From NCBI GenBank assembly GCA_039881145.1, contig JAYKKI010000127.1, forward strand, positions 2,046,001-2,110,000: DNA of 64,000 nt. The letters run 5' to 3'. This document shows positions 1 to 12,714 of this stretch, one piece after another (the stretch's first letter is position 1; each line of letters opens with the position of its first letter). Made by a program: the position numbers and the translations under genes. The notes beneath the pieces were generated by a model. It ran no database searches. It was not told the DNA's origin and was given only the letters and a program-made list of their open reading frames with translations. This DNA comes from Druceiella hillmani. Taxonomy: Eukaryota; Arthropoda; Insecta; Lepidoptera; Hepialidae.

Positions 1-3000
1 GAGTTATTCCTGAGGGAACCGTTAACTATTTGCAGAGTAAGTCGGAGTGTATATAATTCTACATAGACTTGTATTAGTTTACGATGTATTTTTCTTATTT
101 TATTCTAGTCTTGAATATATATAATATTTTAAGATGTAATAGTCTTGAGTACATCTTGAATCCTTGTATTTATTTAGATCTGAACACACTCTTCAGGAAA
201 TTTTTAATTGCACTCGGTGCGGCATTAAATTTATATTTATGCTGTTAGGTAAGACGCTGAAACTATAGATATACGTAGAGCAGATTGACAAGAGGAGAAT
301 TTTCATTCATCTTAGAAAATTAGGTTTTTTAAATATATTTCGACCATATCCATTTAAGTAAAAAACTTTAATCACTTGCCGAAGTTGGTATTCATTAATG
401 GGTTTAATTTTTTGCTGAGAATAATTAATTAATTTCAGGTTTATACATTTATCAGGCTAATTTATATCTTCACTGTTTTAACTGAGGATCTTACGATTTT
501 ATTGTCAATCTAGAATATTTGATAAAAGTAGAATATATAGCCTACCTTTGTAATTAGTTCAAAAACATTAATAGCAGAAATGGGATCTAACCACCACTAA
601 ATCCTTTTTGCTACTGTCTCATCGCCTTTACAATAACATTAACGGGCCAAAGAATTGGCACAGCACTTGTATTTCAAGTCAATTCACGTACTGACTGAAA
701 ACTTCAGTGACCGACTAATATTTACTGGATAATATTTCAGTTCTTTCCTGCAAATATTTTCTAGTAGAATCAAAGAGCTATTGGCCGGTTATGACCTCGA
801 TGACTTTCAAAATAATATAGCGCGATATAGCTACCTCTTAGTGTGACAAAATCCGAAAACATCTTTTCCCGTCAACAATATTTGTTTTACTCGATTCCAT
901 CCGGAGCGCATCTTCAAAAGGGGTCACGTACATTGTTGAGTGGAGAGATGGAATACCTTAACGTTTATACCTTATTGTCTCCTTCTTTTTAACAAAGACA
1001 TTAGATCGAGTTAGAGCCATGCATTTTTAAATAAGGTGTGTGTCTACAAAATACCAAACTGATTACTTTTCCTGAATTATAGACAGGCATACAAAATTAT
1101 ATTATTCACTTTCTTGCTGTACGCGATAATGATTTTGTTTTAATTGTTAACAAAATGACGCTTTATGAATAACGTACGTACGTCGTTATTTATGACAATT
1201 CAACGTATCAAAGTGTCGCTTAATAACAATATACATACTGCACTAATATACATAGAGATAATGTAAATTTGGTTGCCTTCTTTTTGGGGTTGTTTAACTA
1301 AATTATCACACCGATGTTTCAAATTCAACAATCTGCATATTATTGTTTAACTACATCCAATGCCTGGATAAATTGACACGTAACTCGTTATAGATACGTT
1401 TCACTATTCAAATTAACATATGGGCTACATTTTCACTGAGAAATGGCATTAATTCCTAAAAGGTGCAATTTGGTACCTTCGTATTCAATTAAACAATTTT
1501 AATATGACAATTTGTTAATAAATGAGCCGACGTATTTATCGTTAAACATATTCATAAAGAGATTTCACAGTAATCAAATTAGATTAGGAAGATATCCCAC
1601 CGCCTACGTTAAAAATTGAAAATCCATGCAGGCGAAGAAGCAAACGAAAGCTAGTATGCAATGTAATTTGTCTGAGTAATCTCCTTCTGCAATGATGTCA
1701 AAGGTACTTCAAAACAGTCGCCCTAGAAAGGTTTCAATATCATGGAAATATTTTAAAAATTTAATTATATTTACATTTGTAGATCACTTATTAATGTGCT
1801 CAAGTTTTCTTTGGATACTTTTTACAAGGTATTTGAAAATATCTTATAAACGAATTTTCTTCAATCTACACTCTTACATTTATGTATGGAAAGAGTACAG
1901 ATTAAAGAAATTTTAATTTTCTATACATCCTTTGTTAATTTTCTATAAATTTCCTTGCAGTTGCAAATGTGCTTTCATTACATTCGTGACGTTAAATAAT
2001 TTTTTCAATTTACACTAGTATATAATACCCATTCTCTAGATTTAGCATAATTTCTTTCGGTGTTGTATGCATACGTTTTACAAATCGATTAATTTGCGTT
2101 TCTCATGCAGGTGTTCAAATGTACTTGTAGATTTAGGCGCAGGATTTTTTCAGGACAATTAATTTGAATTTAAAATATGTAACAAAATTATACGAAGCTC
2201 TAAAATATGGTTTTAAACGAGCACTCAAGTTACAAGATTTAAATTATTTTTATAATATTATGCGTTCCATACCGTAAAATAATTTCACGAATCATTCGTG
2301 GTAATCTCTTTATGTGATTATTAAATGAGTAATTGTAATAGAGAGGTCTGCAACTATTGTAATATAGAGGCCTATAGACCTCTTTCCGGTTTTATATGCA
2401 TGGAAACATAATAAGAAATATGATATAAATATTGATTTAGGAAATACACGCGAGGTGTTTTATTTTATTTTTAAAAATTCTACTTAATTAAACCAATAAA
2501 TTACATGATAATGAAAGCGCGTCAATAAAATGTGCAAAATTTTTTCTCAATTTTCCAAGGTTGTAGAAGAACTTTCAACCTTTGCTGACGCAATGCATTC
2601 ATATCGCGCTTACCTAGTGTCCAAAATAATAATAGAAATATTTTGCGCCCAGTATATTTTAAGACTTTTCAGCTCGTTTTTCCCGACAAAGTACACAAAT
2701 TATTTACCTAAAAAACATGCTAATAGCAAAGGATAAAGAAGCTTAAACGAAAATAAAATTAATAATACAGAGAAAATACATCTACCTCTATAGAAAAATA
2801 CCTTTATATCTAATACAATGGGGTAATTGTCTACACCTAAATTGTTTATTTCTGTTAAAATGCCTCTTGGTTTAATCAAAAATCAATAAATAATTTTTAA
2901 TACAAAATTGGTTAAAAAAATAATCGAAAGCTCGATTACTGGTTAAACATAATCGAGCTTTCCAATTTATTAGACATAGAGTGTAAACATCTTCCTGTCT

Positions 3001-4065
3001 TGCGCGTTCTCGTAGAATATAATTAGTATTATTAAAAATTGCGTCACAATTCGGTACAGCTGGCCTTGTCTAAGTTTTAACTTTAAATCTTCATAACTCG
3101 CCCAATTTTTAAGATACATAACTGTTACTATTTAAGGAACCTTCGGATATGCAAGGAAAAAATTAAATGTATGAAGGACTTAGGTGTGCGAAGAAACGAC
3201 TTAAATATACAATGGAAACATTAGATACTATTTAGATTAGATAAGATTTAAAAACGTTAATAAGTAGGAGTGGAATTCCTGCTGTGCTTCTTCCCCATAT
3301 TTTAAGGTACATATAAAGGTTTAACTGAACCTAGTATTCCTCTTAATCTATTTACAAATTCATTTAATTTTTTACAATATTAATATACTGGCTAGTATAT
3401 TTTTTACAGGCGCAAAAGTATGGTGAATTTTATGGAACTTTTTAGATTAAGAATAATTGCTATAATTTTTTGGTAAATTTTGGAAGTTTTGGAAATAGAG
3501 GCTATCATATAATTTTAAATATCTTACAAAAAAATCAGAAAAACAGTTAAGAGTCTTTAAAATTGTAATTGATAACCCACATGATAAATCTACGAACTCT
3601 ATGAGCATCGTCTCGTATATTTAAGCCCTTACAAGTGTTTGATGGTGATTAGTATTTCTATTAAATTATTTACAGATATTAACTTAAATTTATCGTATTG
3701 CCTACTGTATATTTCACATGCGTCAAACAATGGGGCATATATAAAAAATTATCATATCTGGAATCATCACGATGGTTTTCTTATAACTCTTGCGTGGACT
3801 TTTTAAAACTGCGTTCAGGGAAAGGCCTAAATTTACTTTACATATTTCCAGTATATCTCTGAAGATATAATACCTAAACTCATAGAAATATATTTTTAAG
3901 ACCTTTAAAGTAATCCTTTCATACGAAATCCCATGCCATACAAAAAGTTTTAGAAAAATTACATTTGTAGAAAACTTAATCCTCTCGTCACCTCTCCCCC
4001 AATATTTTATATGAAAATTTGTGAGTATTATATATTGAAATCAATACAAACTAGTATAGTTTAAT
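1..4065. other. AT-rich DNA with no gene seen
   Basis: No ORF here has a recognisable domain, and the short open frames at 1692-1916 and 2530-2736 have the low-complexity K/N/I/F/Y composition expected by chance in AT-rich DNA. The only local structure I noted is a 13 bp perfect inverted repeat (2926-2938 with 2950-2962, loop 11 bases). The stretch gives no sign of RNA genes or of a full mobile element. Confidence 0.6.
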
Positions 4066-4069
4066 AATT

Positions 4070-4180
4070 TTAAAGTTTCTATATTAAGCGGTCTGAGAAA
4101 AAAATGTTTGTGACAGACGGAATATATGGGCGTATAAGGGTTTTGTTTCCTTTTTTGAGTTACGGAATTCCTAAAATTAT
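4070..4180 (+). repeat. 3' end of the dispersed ~0.6 kb retroposon-like family
   Basis: This matches the shared 3' terminus of the family described at 32,090-32,700. It has a 'gtttctat..taagcggt.tgagaaaaa' stretch, then 'gacagacgga', then 'ataagggtt', and ends in 'gagttacggaattcctaaaa'. Only the 3' part is recognisable. An (AT)n run follows directly. Confidence 0.5.
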
Positions 4181-4209
4181 CTATTAATCCTTTTTTCCCT
4201 CTTATATTA

Positions 4210-4211
<2 letters not shown>

Positions 4212-4258
<47 letters not shown>
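4212..4258. repeat. (AT)n microsatellite
   Basis: An uninterrupted AT dinucleotide run of about 47 bases. Four more such runs occur in the window, one of them close to a MITE copy. Confidence 0.95.
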
Positions 4259-4259
<1 letters not shown>

Positions 4260-4385
4260 CTTTTTTTAACTTCTTCCTAGTTTCATTTCCATTTATCGTA
4301 AATAAATGAAGTTAAAATAAAAATTCCGTTAATTAATTTATATTTTTCACCTTTTGAGAGCATGAACGGAAATTTAAAATGAAGA

Positions 4386-4426
4386 AAGGCCTATTTCGTA
4401 GCATCTCCTCAAGGCCTATTTCGTAG
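4386..4426 (+). repeat. Two short direct repeats, offset 25 bp
   Basis: The 16-base string 'aaggcctatttcgtag' occurs at 4386-4401 and again at 4411-4426. It is a minor local duplication with no other context. Confidence 0.8.
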
Positions 4427-4699
4427 TATCGTCTATACGTTGCCTTGTAATTATGTATCGCATGCATAAATTAATACGTACATACATAAAAATGTATATT
4501 TTAAAAATATATATATTAGTAATTAAACTAGATATGGTAGAAAAGTTTAGTACAAATAATTGCCTATTAGAATAAACCCCATTAGTGAATTATCGATTTA
4601 AGTTATATCGGAAATGGTATTTAAATGACGATAAATACTTAAATTATTTTATAATTAAATAGGAAGAAAAGCTAAAACCCGAATATTGAAAAATTAACT

Positions 4700-5160
4700 G
4701 AAAAGCACGAAATACATACATATATCGCCTATGAAATTCATAAAGTTGTATTCCCTAGGACACTCTCTGGATCTTGACGAATCTAAGGATGCCAAATTTC
4801 TTGAAATAACTTCAGTAGTTTAGTCTATACCAGGAACAAATTAACTCACATACATACATAGCCTGTGAAATTCGGAAGATTAAATTTGCTACATTTATTT
4901 TCCACCTCGAACCGAATCCTAGGACACTGCATTAGTCAAAATTACTTTAGTAGTTCAGTCTGTACGAAGAAACAAACTTACTTACAGACATACATACACA
5001 AATAGACTATTAAATTCCTAACGTTATTCCCTAAGATACTCTCTGGCTTAAGACGAATCTAAAGAATCTTGTTTAAATCACTTTAGAACTTAAGTTTTTA
5101 CTAAGAGAACAAAATAGCCCTCGTGTACATATGCAGATTGTGAAATTCATAACCCTTGCT
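4700..5160 (+). repeat. Degenerate ~137 bp tandem array of a SINE-tail-like unit
   Basis: About three and a half units start near 4728, 4860, 5004 and 5135. Each begins with a 'gcctatgaaattcat'-like string. Then come 'ccctaggacactctctgg' and 'cttcagtagtttagtctgta', and finally 'aacaaa-cttac-acatacataca'. The string 'TCAGTAGTTTAGTCTGTAC..AACAAAC' resembles the 3' part of many insect retroposon families. The array is therefore probably a tandemly amplified retroposon fragment. The units are strongly diverged from one another. Confidence 0.65.
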
Positions 5161-5259
5161 TTGCCGCATTTGAGTAAAAAAAGACATATAAATAGTTTTT
5201 TTTTCGTCAAATGAATTTTCAATTAAAGAATTTGTTGGCGATGAATGGCGATGGATGGA

Positions 5260-5278
5260 TATATAAATATAAATATAA

Positions 5279-5313
<35 letters not shown>

Positions 5314-5326
5314 TCTATATATATAC

Positions 5327-5388
<62 letters not shown>
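5260..5388. repeat. Compound (AT/AAAT/ATAC)n microsatellite
   Basis: An impure AT run of about 130 bases with AAAT and ATAC interruptions. It produces spurious open frames rich in Y and I on both strands, which I do not call as genes. A MITE lies about 100 bp downstream. Confidence 0.95.
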
Positions 5389-5390
<2 letters not shown>

Positions 5391-5485
5391 ACGAAAAGGA
5401 TGGACTACAAAAAATCATTACTTTGGAAATATTGAATATATTTGACATTAATTTTGTAGAAATGCATTATTCACAATTAAATGAC

Positions 5486-5662
5486 ACTACGTGATGTAGT
5501 ATTATTTCTACTTTCTTCAAGTTTTTACCACGACATAGGTTGTATTACAACATCTTTTCTAATAGCCCACCTGAAGGTGTTGTAATACACAATACAGTAG
5601 CAAAGAATAATTACAGTAATAAAGATATCAAAGAGAGTAGAAATAATACTACATCACGTAGT
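5486..5662. mobile_element. 177 bp MITE with perfect 27 bp terminal inverted repeats
   Basis: The left arm 5486-5512 and the right arm 5636-5662 are perfect reverse complements over 27 bases, beginning 'actacgtgatgtagtatt'. A second, imperfect internal pair ('ggttgtattacaacat' against 'gaaggtgttgtaatac') suggests a longer, partly decayed fold-back structure. There is no coding capacity. A related left half lies near 42,035-42,160, and a fragment matching the right terminus lies at 43,923-43,950. No target duplication could be assigned with certainty. The superfamily is unknown. Confidence 0.7.
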
Positions 5663-7440
5663 TTAATTTAATTTGGAAATTTTATCTATTTAACTTTTAA
5701 TATATTTGTTTGTTTTGTGTTGTGTACATCATGCCAGTACCACTGAAACAATTTTAATAAAGTGGGTTTTATTTGACTTGGAGTAATACATAGGGTTCGT
5801 TTCAGTATAATCAACCAACCAATAAGAATATATAGTAATTGAAATTTCAATACAAAGCACTACTTTAAAATTAGGTTTAGTTTGTATTTATACATAAACT
5901 ATGATGAAACTTTATTTTATTCCCCAAAGGTTTGCGCGAATGAAATCGTGGGCACAACTGGTAAAAAATAAATGTGTATGAAGAGTAAAAGGTGCCATCA
6001 AATTAGTAAAATCACCACGGGGATAAATGTAGAGACCATATTTTCGTAGATTTCCATTCATAACTCCTTAATTTAATCCATTAATTAAATATTAAATGCT
6101 AATATAATAAAATTTACAAAGAGTTTGATTCTTGAAAAAAAAACTTGTAAGTGTTAAGACCCAGAGAGTCTCATTCAATAAATAAAATATTAAGTCTAGA
6201 CAAGATTTCAAAATTTCGCTAAATCCATTTGTTATTTTAATCTTAAACACATCTCAGCAGCTCGGTTTAACTTAAATATCAACAATGGCTGTCTAGAGAA
6301 TTGTCTCGAATACGCAATCAAATAATTTTATCCACTATTTTATTAGAATAGATAATCCACTATGATAAATTAACGTGTACTTTTTTAGCCATTAATCCGG
6401 GGACTGGAACCAGAGAACAATATGAGTATCACATTAGTCAATGTAAAATCGAATTAATGTGTGATGTTATCTAACATGTCATTAGTTAATTGTTTTGTAG
6501 TGGTATCTACGACTCGGTATTATGTTCCATTGTGTCTCGAAACATTAAACAATTACGATGGTATAGAAATTTATATGGTAGGTTTAATTAGAGTGATAAT
6601 AAATGCTTTCATAGTAATTATAATAAGCGGTTATATTAATTAAATTTAAATGGTTGATATTTGTAAAACTACACAATATATTACTTTATTTTTTATTGTA
6701 TACATCTGCATTATTATATATATATTTTTATTACACCTATGAATTGGAAAAATATGGTATACATTTAATTATTTTAAGTGTATATCCTTTTTATTGGATG
6801 TAATATAAAGATTATAATGCCATTTCGCAGTCCTTGAGATAGTAATATATATCAAACCAGCAACCTTATATCAAACTACTAATACTCCATAGAAGATATA
6901 AAAAAAAATATGGAGCCCCGGATGCGCAAGGGTATCGTTGCTATACTGGTTCAAAATTAAATGCGTGAAAGCCAGAGCGTATAATTTTCCTGACTTAAAA
7001 AGACTCATAACTTTTAAACTATTAGTTAAAATACTACATTGCTTAGGGTAATTTTTCAAAACCATCATCTCCGTTCGTTGGTCCATGTTTTCGAATTATT
7101 ACACCTCGTAATTGCTAGCAGTAATTTTTACACGGCACCGTTATCATGATTATCATATTTACATGACATCAGTAGTCCGGCTCACAGAATATCACCTTAC
7201 TATAACAAAGTCTATTCATAGGCTCGTCGGTAAACTCCGCTCCTAGATACCTCAGCATTTCTTACATTTTATAAACCCTAAAATGAAATCCCGCGGGTTT
7301 GAGGCCATCTCGGTTTAATTCAGTTCTTAGTCCGCGTCAGCCGTAATCCAAATACATCGTAAAATTAATGTTATATAATTACAATTGATATCTAATCATT
7401 TTTAAAATTAATAAATACTACAAAATAAACAGTGTTCAAA
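5663..7440. other. AT-rich DNA with no gene seen
   Basis: Short open frames such as 6461-6643 and 6871-7086 carry no recognisable motif. I see no repeats beyond ordinary AT-rich simplicity. Confidence 0.55.
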
Positions 7441-7447
7441 GTCGTCA

Positions 7448-7646
7448 TAACAGTACGTATGTTACATACATACAGAACGTATGTTACATATATACTGTAC
7501 GTATGTTACATATATACTGTACGTATATTACAAACATGCAGTATGTTACATATATACTTTACGTATGTAACATACATACAGTACGAATGTTACATACATA
7601 CGGTACGTACGTTACATATATATTGTACGTATGGTACATACTTATG
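7448..7646 (+). repeat. 22 bp minisatellite, about 9 units
   Basis: The unit is close to 'actgtacgtatgttacatatat' and is repeated about nine times with substitutions and one partial unit. Because 22 is not a multiple of 3, it gives overlapping open frames with repeated Thr/Tyr/Val/Leu patterns. These frames are artefacts of the array. Confidence 0.85.
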
Positions 7647-7659
7647 AGAACACGCTACA

Positions 7660-8200
7660 GGTCGCAACTGTTGATCGATTTTGGCGATTATTTTTTCTAC
7701 CTCTACTTCTTACTTTTTAATTTTCATGTGCAATTTTCTGCAAAAAGTCCTTTTTTCGTGCTTGGCGACAGTCATTGCATGGATTCCTCTGCCCTTCACT
7801 ATATTTTGTGTTGTTTATAACTTTCTTTTATATGCAACTTTTTCTTACAATAAAAAATTGGTTTAACCGACAATTTAATCAATATTAATGAATAAAATAT
7901 TGGAATAACCAATATATTATTAAATAACCTAAATTACTGGAACCTGGATTATAAAAATGTAGCTATTCAATGTAACAAAATATGCACATAGAAAATGGGA
8001 AAACTTTAATAACATTTAAATAAAGCTTAGGCTTGCTGAACTAAGTCAAATCATTATCATTCATCGCCTAATTGTATCCTATCTAAGTATTTTATAAACT
8101 TAGATATTTTATACGTATATATATATTTGCCTTTAACCGATATTCGAATCGCAAAAGTCCCAAGGTAATTGTCAATCAAATGCTACGATCAAACCTCTTC
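7660..8200. other. No feature seen
   Basis: AT-rich sequence; open frames at 7503-7820 and 7681-7866 have no recognisable domain. Confidence 0.5.
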
Positions 8201-8205
8201 GTGGA

Positions 8206-8430
8206 ACAATGAGCCATAAATGAGATAATAACAGCAACTTATCCATTTAAATCAATTTGGACCACAGCCTGGTGGAGAGGTTTTAAACAATTAAAGAGTA
8301 GCGGAGAGGCCATCGAAGGCTCGCTTTAATTTGTCGGGTCCGGGTTAGGCAGACTCTTCAAGGGCCCATTACGACTAACGAAGGTCCTCTACTTAAGGCA
8401 CAAAGCGTGCAGCTCGATTAAAACTTATCA
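8206..8430. promoter_or_regulatory. GC-richer block, possible conserved noncoding element
   Basis: The base composition changes abruptly to about half GC for some 200 bases inside very AT-rich flanks, with no open frame that makes sense. The block contains strings such as 'gggtccgggttaggcag' and 'ttaaggcacaaagcgtg'. Islands of this kind in AT-rich insect deserts are often conserved regulatory elements or, less often, exon remnants. Function is inferred from composition only. Confidence 0.3.
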
Positions 8431-8434
8431 ACCT

Positions 8435-11395
8435 AAAGTTGGAATATAGCGGTCTGTTGGGATGCAATCGATTCCAATTTTATTTGCTTTAACAGGTAGT
8501 CCTGTGAGTACTATAACACTTAGTGTGTATTTAATTTTTCTCATAAAAATGTATAAAACTATTTCCTTGAAACCTTTATTTTTGTTTCATACTAATATAT
8601 TAAATAAAACATTTTCTTCCAAACTTAAATTAGTTTGTGTAAAAAAATATTTAAAAAGTAAAAATTTTCACTAAATTTATTATACGTTCATTGAAGTTTA
8701 TCTAGTTTGATAGCGTACTGTTGTATCTCTCCGATATAATACGTAATCTCTTAGAATTATTACCATATAATAAAAAAATTGTGAGTGTATGCGAAATTAA
8801 TTTAACATTGAACGTGAACGTGAAACTGATTTGAGTTACAAAAAAGAAGTAACTTTCTTATTAATCTTCTCATCATGTCAATTTGAAGATGCCCATTCCC
8901 AGAGTTCTGTTATTAATTTCCATTGGTTTACCGAGTTCCGGATATCTTTCGTATCTGGTTAGACTATTTAGCCAGTAACAGCCTTTTCCCCGCAATTTTA
9001 CTAGCTATGAATAACTTTTCTAGATAATGTTCTTCACTTCGAGACAAATTAGCGAGTATTCTTTGTAAGTAGAGAGTGAACAGTTATCGCTGTTGACTGT
9101 ATTCTTTGCTAACATCATATTTCCAATACATCGATCTTCTCTCTTCCAGTTTTTTTATAGTTCATGCTTTGACTTGGAAATTTGTTTTCTCAGGTGGACG
9201 TAATTAAGAACTTCTGAATAGAAGTAGTTAAGGTTACCCCAGCTGCACAGTGAATATTTACAGCTAAGTTATAACTTGCTTTTTTCTTGTTCAATAATTT
9301 AAATATTGATACTAGAAAAAACTTCGTTATGTTAATAAAAATCTAAGCAAGCCATGTTATGAGTATAAGCCAGACTACTTCTTGAAGTCCCGCTTCAGTC
9401 GGAAGTTGGACGATGGCTATCATATTATTTGATGCATCTAATCTAAAGAGCAAGGTAATCTTGTAGCCAAACCAAATTGCAGGTTCTTTGACCAGTAGTG
9501 CCTTTGCTGGTCTTTACCTCGTTTTATTACAATCTTTCCTTAGGTAATAAATTGAAGGATTGTGTACCTCTCTTTTTTTCAAAACGTACTCAAAGTACGT
9601 CAAAATAAAATTTTAAAAAATGTACTCAAAGTACGCTCAAAATAAGCTTCGTTTCTTTTTCAAGTTTATCTAATACTCATTTTTTCACCGCAGAGGAATA
9701 TTGAAATATTTTCAAAATGCGGTGATATATTGAAAACACAAAGACTACTAGGTTCTTTTCGGTGTACAGTTTTAGATTTCAGGTCTCTACGTATCATTAA
9801 ATATATGTAGCAGCCCAGTATCTACATTGTCAGATTTATAATGTAATTTTAGTCATTCAATACCTTGCTTGAAGATAGTTAGGTGTGCCATTTCGACGCA
9901 AACTTTAATTTCTTACATCTGGTTTCGACTTTTATTGTTTCATCTTTCTACCTAATTTTTTCGATAATTGACTAATTTTTTCTATAGCTTATGTTCCAAT
10001 AAAAACATTGTTATTAAACAAATTCTTTTTAATGATTAATTTATACCTTGTTTTTGTAATTTTTATTTCGACATGGTATTTTTATTTCGACAATGTATGA
10101 GACATTGCAATATATCGGTGTGCCATTAACGAAAAAACTGGACTCTAAAGATTAGTAATAAACCTTTTTGATATTATTTTGACGTTCTAATACATTTACA
10201 TAAATTATGCTTAAAATAAAAATTTCTTTCTTATCCACATATTAATATCAATAGTGTAAATCATAGCTCATTTTGTACCAATAGTGTAAATAATAGCCGC
10301 TTACTTAAATTTTTGTATTTCATTATATTTATTATTATAAAAACTACCGATACGCTTAACAGTTTAAAAATTTATTTTAAATTAGCGCTAAACCTGCTGT
10401 CAATCATAATGTATAGATTCATTTGCTTGCAATTATTTATATTATAATTCACATATTAACTAGTTTATCTATGAAATTTCATTTAATATGTCTAGGTAAT
10501 TCCTGATTCCAGGGTAGTGATGACTCCAATTCTTCTAAATTACTTTGTCAGCCACTTTCACACAGATTTCGACTCCATACATAGGTATTGGTAAGATATA
10601 CTAGTCTCATATATGAGCTTTCTGTTCAGCCTTAATTTTCATTTCGAATGTGAAACATATTTTGGAGTAGGCTGCCCACGCCAGTCTTACAACACGGTCT
10701 ACTTCGTTTTGGTTTTCTTTCTGCATAATAACCTCTTGACCAAGATTAACAAATTTCTACATATTAATAAATCTAAATAACATGAAGACCATTAATGAAT
10801 AAATTATTAAAGTATAAACTTTGAAATTTATATGGATATGATGTTATACCAAAGTATAGAATAAAAACGCGTCATACAGGGATAATATCAGGTATTTCTT
10901 AGGCTGAAAATAACCCATTTTATTACTTTCAACCATGAAAAATGTTGGTGTTAAGTATTATAAAAATATATCGCACCATTTAGGTGCAAACATTTAAACT
11001 TATTTTTCATAGTACTAATGTTTCATATGTAGAAATTCGTGGAGAATATGTGTTACACCTATGAATTACTCCACTGCACAAAACATACACGCATAATTTT
11101 TTTTCGATGATTCGTTTAAAATTTTTGATCTCCAACTTTTAACAATTACAATATTAGTGGTTTGCAATACTAGGAGCATTTCATTACACCGGGAGAATTA
11201 AATCAAATCAAAAATACTTTCTCGGCTATCAAATAACTTTCTAAGGCAAGTTTTTGTGACTATTCTATCACGATAGTTCCTCCATCATGATAGTCGTCCA
11301 CTTCAATTTAATTTATATATATACATTTCTGATCCAGTCAATAATTTTTTTTGTATCGTTTTCATACAGATGTTTTTTAAATAGAAGCAACCTTG
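8435..11395. other. AT-rich DNA with no gene seen
   Basis: The only local structures are a 23-base imperfect direct repeat containing 'gtactcaaagtacg' near 9588-9642 and a short inverted repeat 'tcaccgca/tgcggtga' near 9685-9724. No coding region or known mobile element is visible. Confidence 0.5.
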
Positions 11396-11400
11396 TATAC

Positions 11401-11722
11401 CCAACACAATAACCAATGGAATCCACGTTTCCACTCGCGAACTCTCTACACTAACCGCAATGAACTCATTCCAGATAAGAGTTAATTGATTAAGTACCGC
11501 TTGACGCTGAGCAAAAACACCGGGCATTGATGCTTCATTATCTACCGAAGCAAATTTATATTTCAACGTCCAATCTCGGGCGAGATCCTTTACGGAATTA
11601 TTCAGGTGGTGATTTGTAAAGTTCCATTGTGGTCCATTGTTAGATGTGAATCCGCGCGGCACTGTGTCGATAGTCCCTTTTGAATTGTTATGCCCTGGTC
11701 GGGGCGGGATGGCGGTTATGGT
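11401..11722 (-). CDS. Possible internal exon of an unrecognised gene
   Basis: On the minus strand a frame stays open from a stop at 11,725 to 11,303, in DNA clearly richer in GC than the flanks. The product has a balanced composition: a Pro-rich start (AIPPRPGHNNSKG), then mixed polar sequence (FTSNNGPQWNFTNHHLNN) and 'QRQAVLNQLTLIWNEF'. A possible splice donor 'GGG|gtatac' lies at 11,400, after which the frame turns low-complexity. No ATG with convincing context and no partner exon could be identified. I do not recognise the family. It could equally be a remnant of a mobile element. Confidence 0.25.
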
Positions 11723-12000
11723 TTATTGAGCAGGGCCGGAGGCGAACGTGTGTACACGTGTTCTCCGAATAAGGTTTGGCGTTAATAGGATTTATAGCAG
11801 TGTTGCTAATGGCTTGAAAGCAATTGATTTATAAATGCGTTTCATGTCATCGACAGAAGTGATGGAGAATATCAGATAATTGTTTGCATGACATATACAC
11901 ATTCATTTCAGGTTTAACGTTTTTTATACGAACTAACATGTTGAAAAACTTGAAAATCTTATTGTATTTATTTTTGTCTCCATATTAAATACTCATATAT

Positions 12001-12056
12001 ATATGTGTGCGTGCGTGTGTGTGTGTGTGTGTGTGTGCGTGTGCGTGTTATGTAAT
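12001..12056 (+). repeat. (GT)n microsatellite
   Basis: A GT-rich dinucleotide run with GC interruptions, about 24 bp outside the left end of the Tc1/mariner-type element. Confidence 0.9.
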
Positions 12057-12080
12057 GTGTTATGTATGAAAACGCTTATA

Positions 12081-12442
12081 GACAGGGTAACTCGTAAGGA
12101 GTGGACTAAAGAAATGTCAGTGATAGAAGGGGTTATTATACATAAGAAACAATGAATTCTATTATCCTAGGCCTAATAGTTTTAGAGATATGAATTTTTA
12201 ATTCTTTTTTAATTTTTGATACTGTGCATGAAACAAAAAAAGTTTGATTAGGTATTATTACTGTTTTTGCTTTTTTATTACCCAAAATCTTTAAAGTATA
12301 TTCGTCTTCCTAATTAAAATGTTATTCATTCGTTTTCACTGTTATTAATTTCATTTTTTATTGAAAATATAAAAATTAAATTTATTTGTGGAACTTTATT
12401 TCAAAAACATCTACAATTCACACAGATTCCAAAAAGATAACA
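12081..12442 (+). repeat. Left terminal inverted repeat of the Tc1/mariner-type element
   Basis: Pairs with about 13,863-14,260 in reverse complement. The similarity is strongest over the outer 200 bp. Near the inner end the match resumes after an unequal gap at 'ttgtggaactttatttc' and 'cacattcc-aaaaagg-taa'. Confidence 0.75.
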
Positions 12443-12714
12443 TTGTTTCAATTGATTCTGTAAACATTCGAAAAATACCTGATTTATTGAAATAACTCCG
12501 CTTTCGCAGAAATTCTTCCGATCGAAACAACCCCTTATCATCATAATTGTTCCGCTATATCTTTCTCACTTGTACTTAACAACTTTGCTACTTTTGTGAC
12601 TTGCTTTTCTCTCGGAGCTGATAATATATTTTTTGCTGCTTTTTTCGACATCCCTGGTTTTATTTATTGACCTACGCTTGAATTGGACATTCTTTGTGCT
12701 TGTGATTTGGATAT

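Noticed and set aside
5101..5448. Open frames rich in Tyr and Ile on both strands
   Set aside because: They are translations of an impure (AT)n microsatellite.
7432..7820. Thr/Tyr/Val-rich repeated open frames
   Set aside because: They come from a 22 bp minisatellite and run into unrelated sequence.
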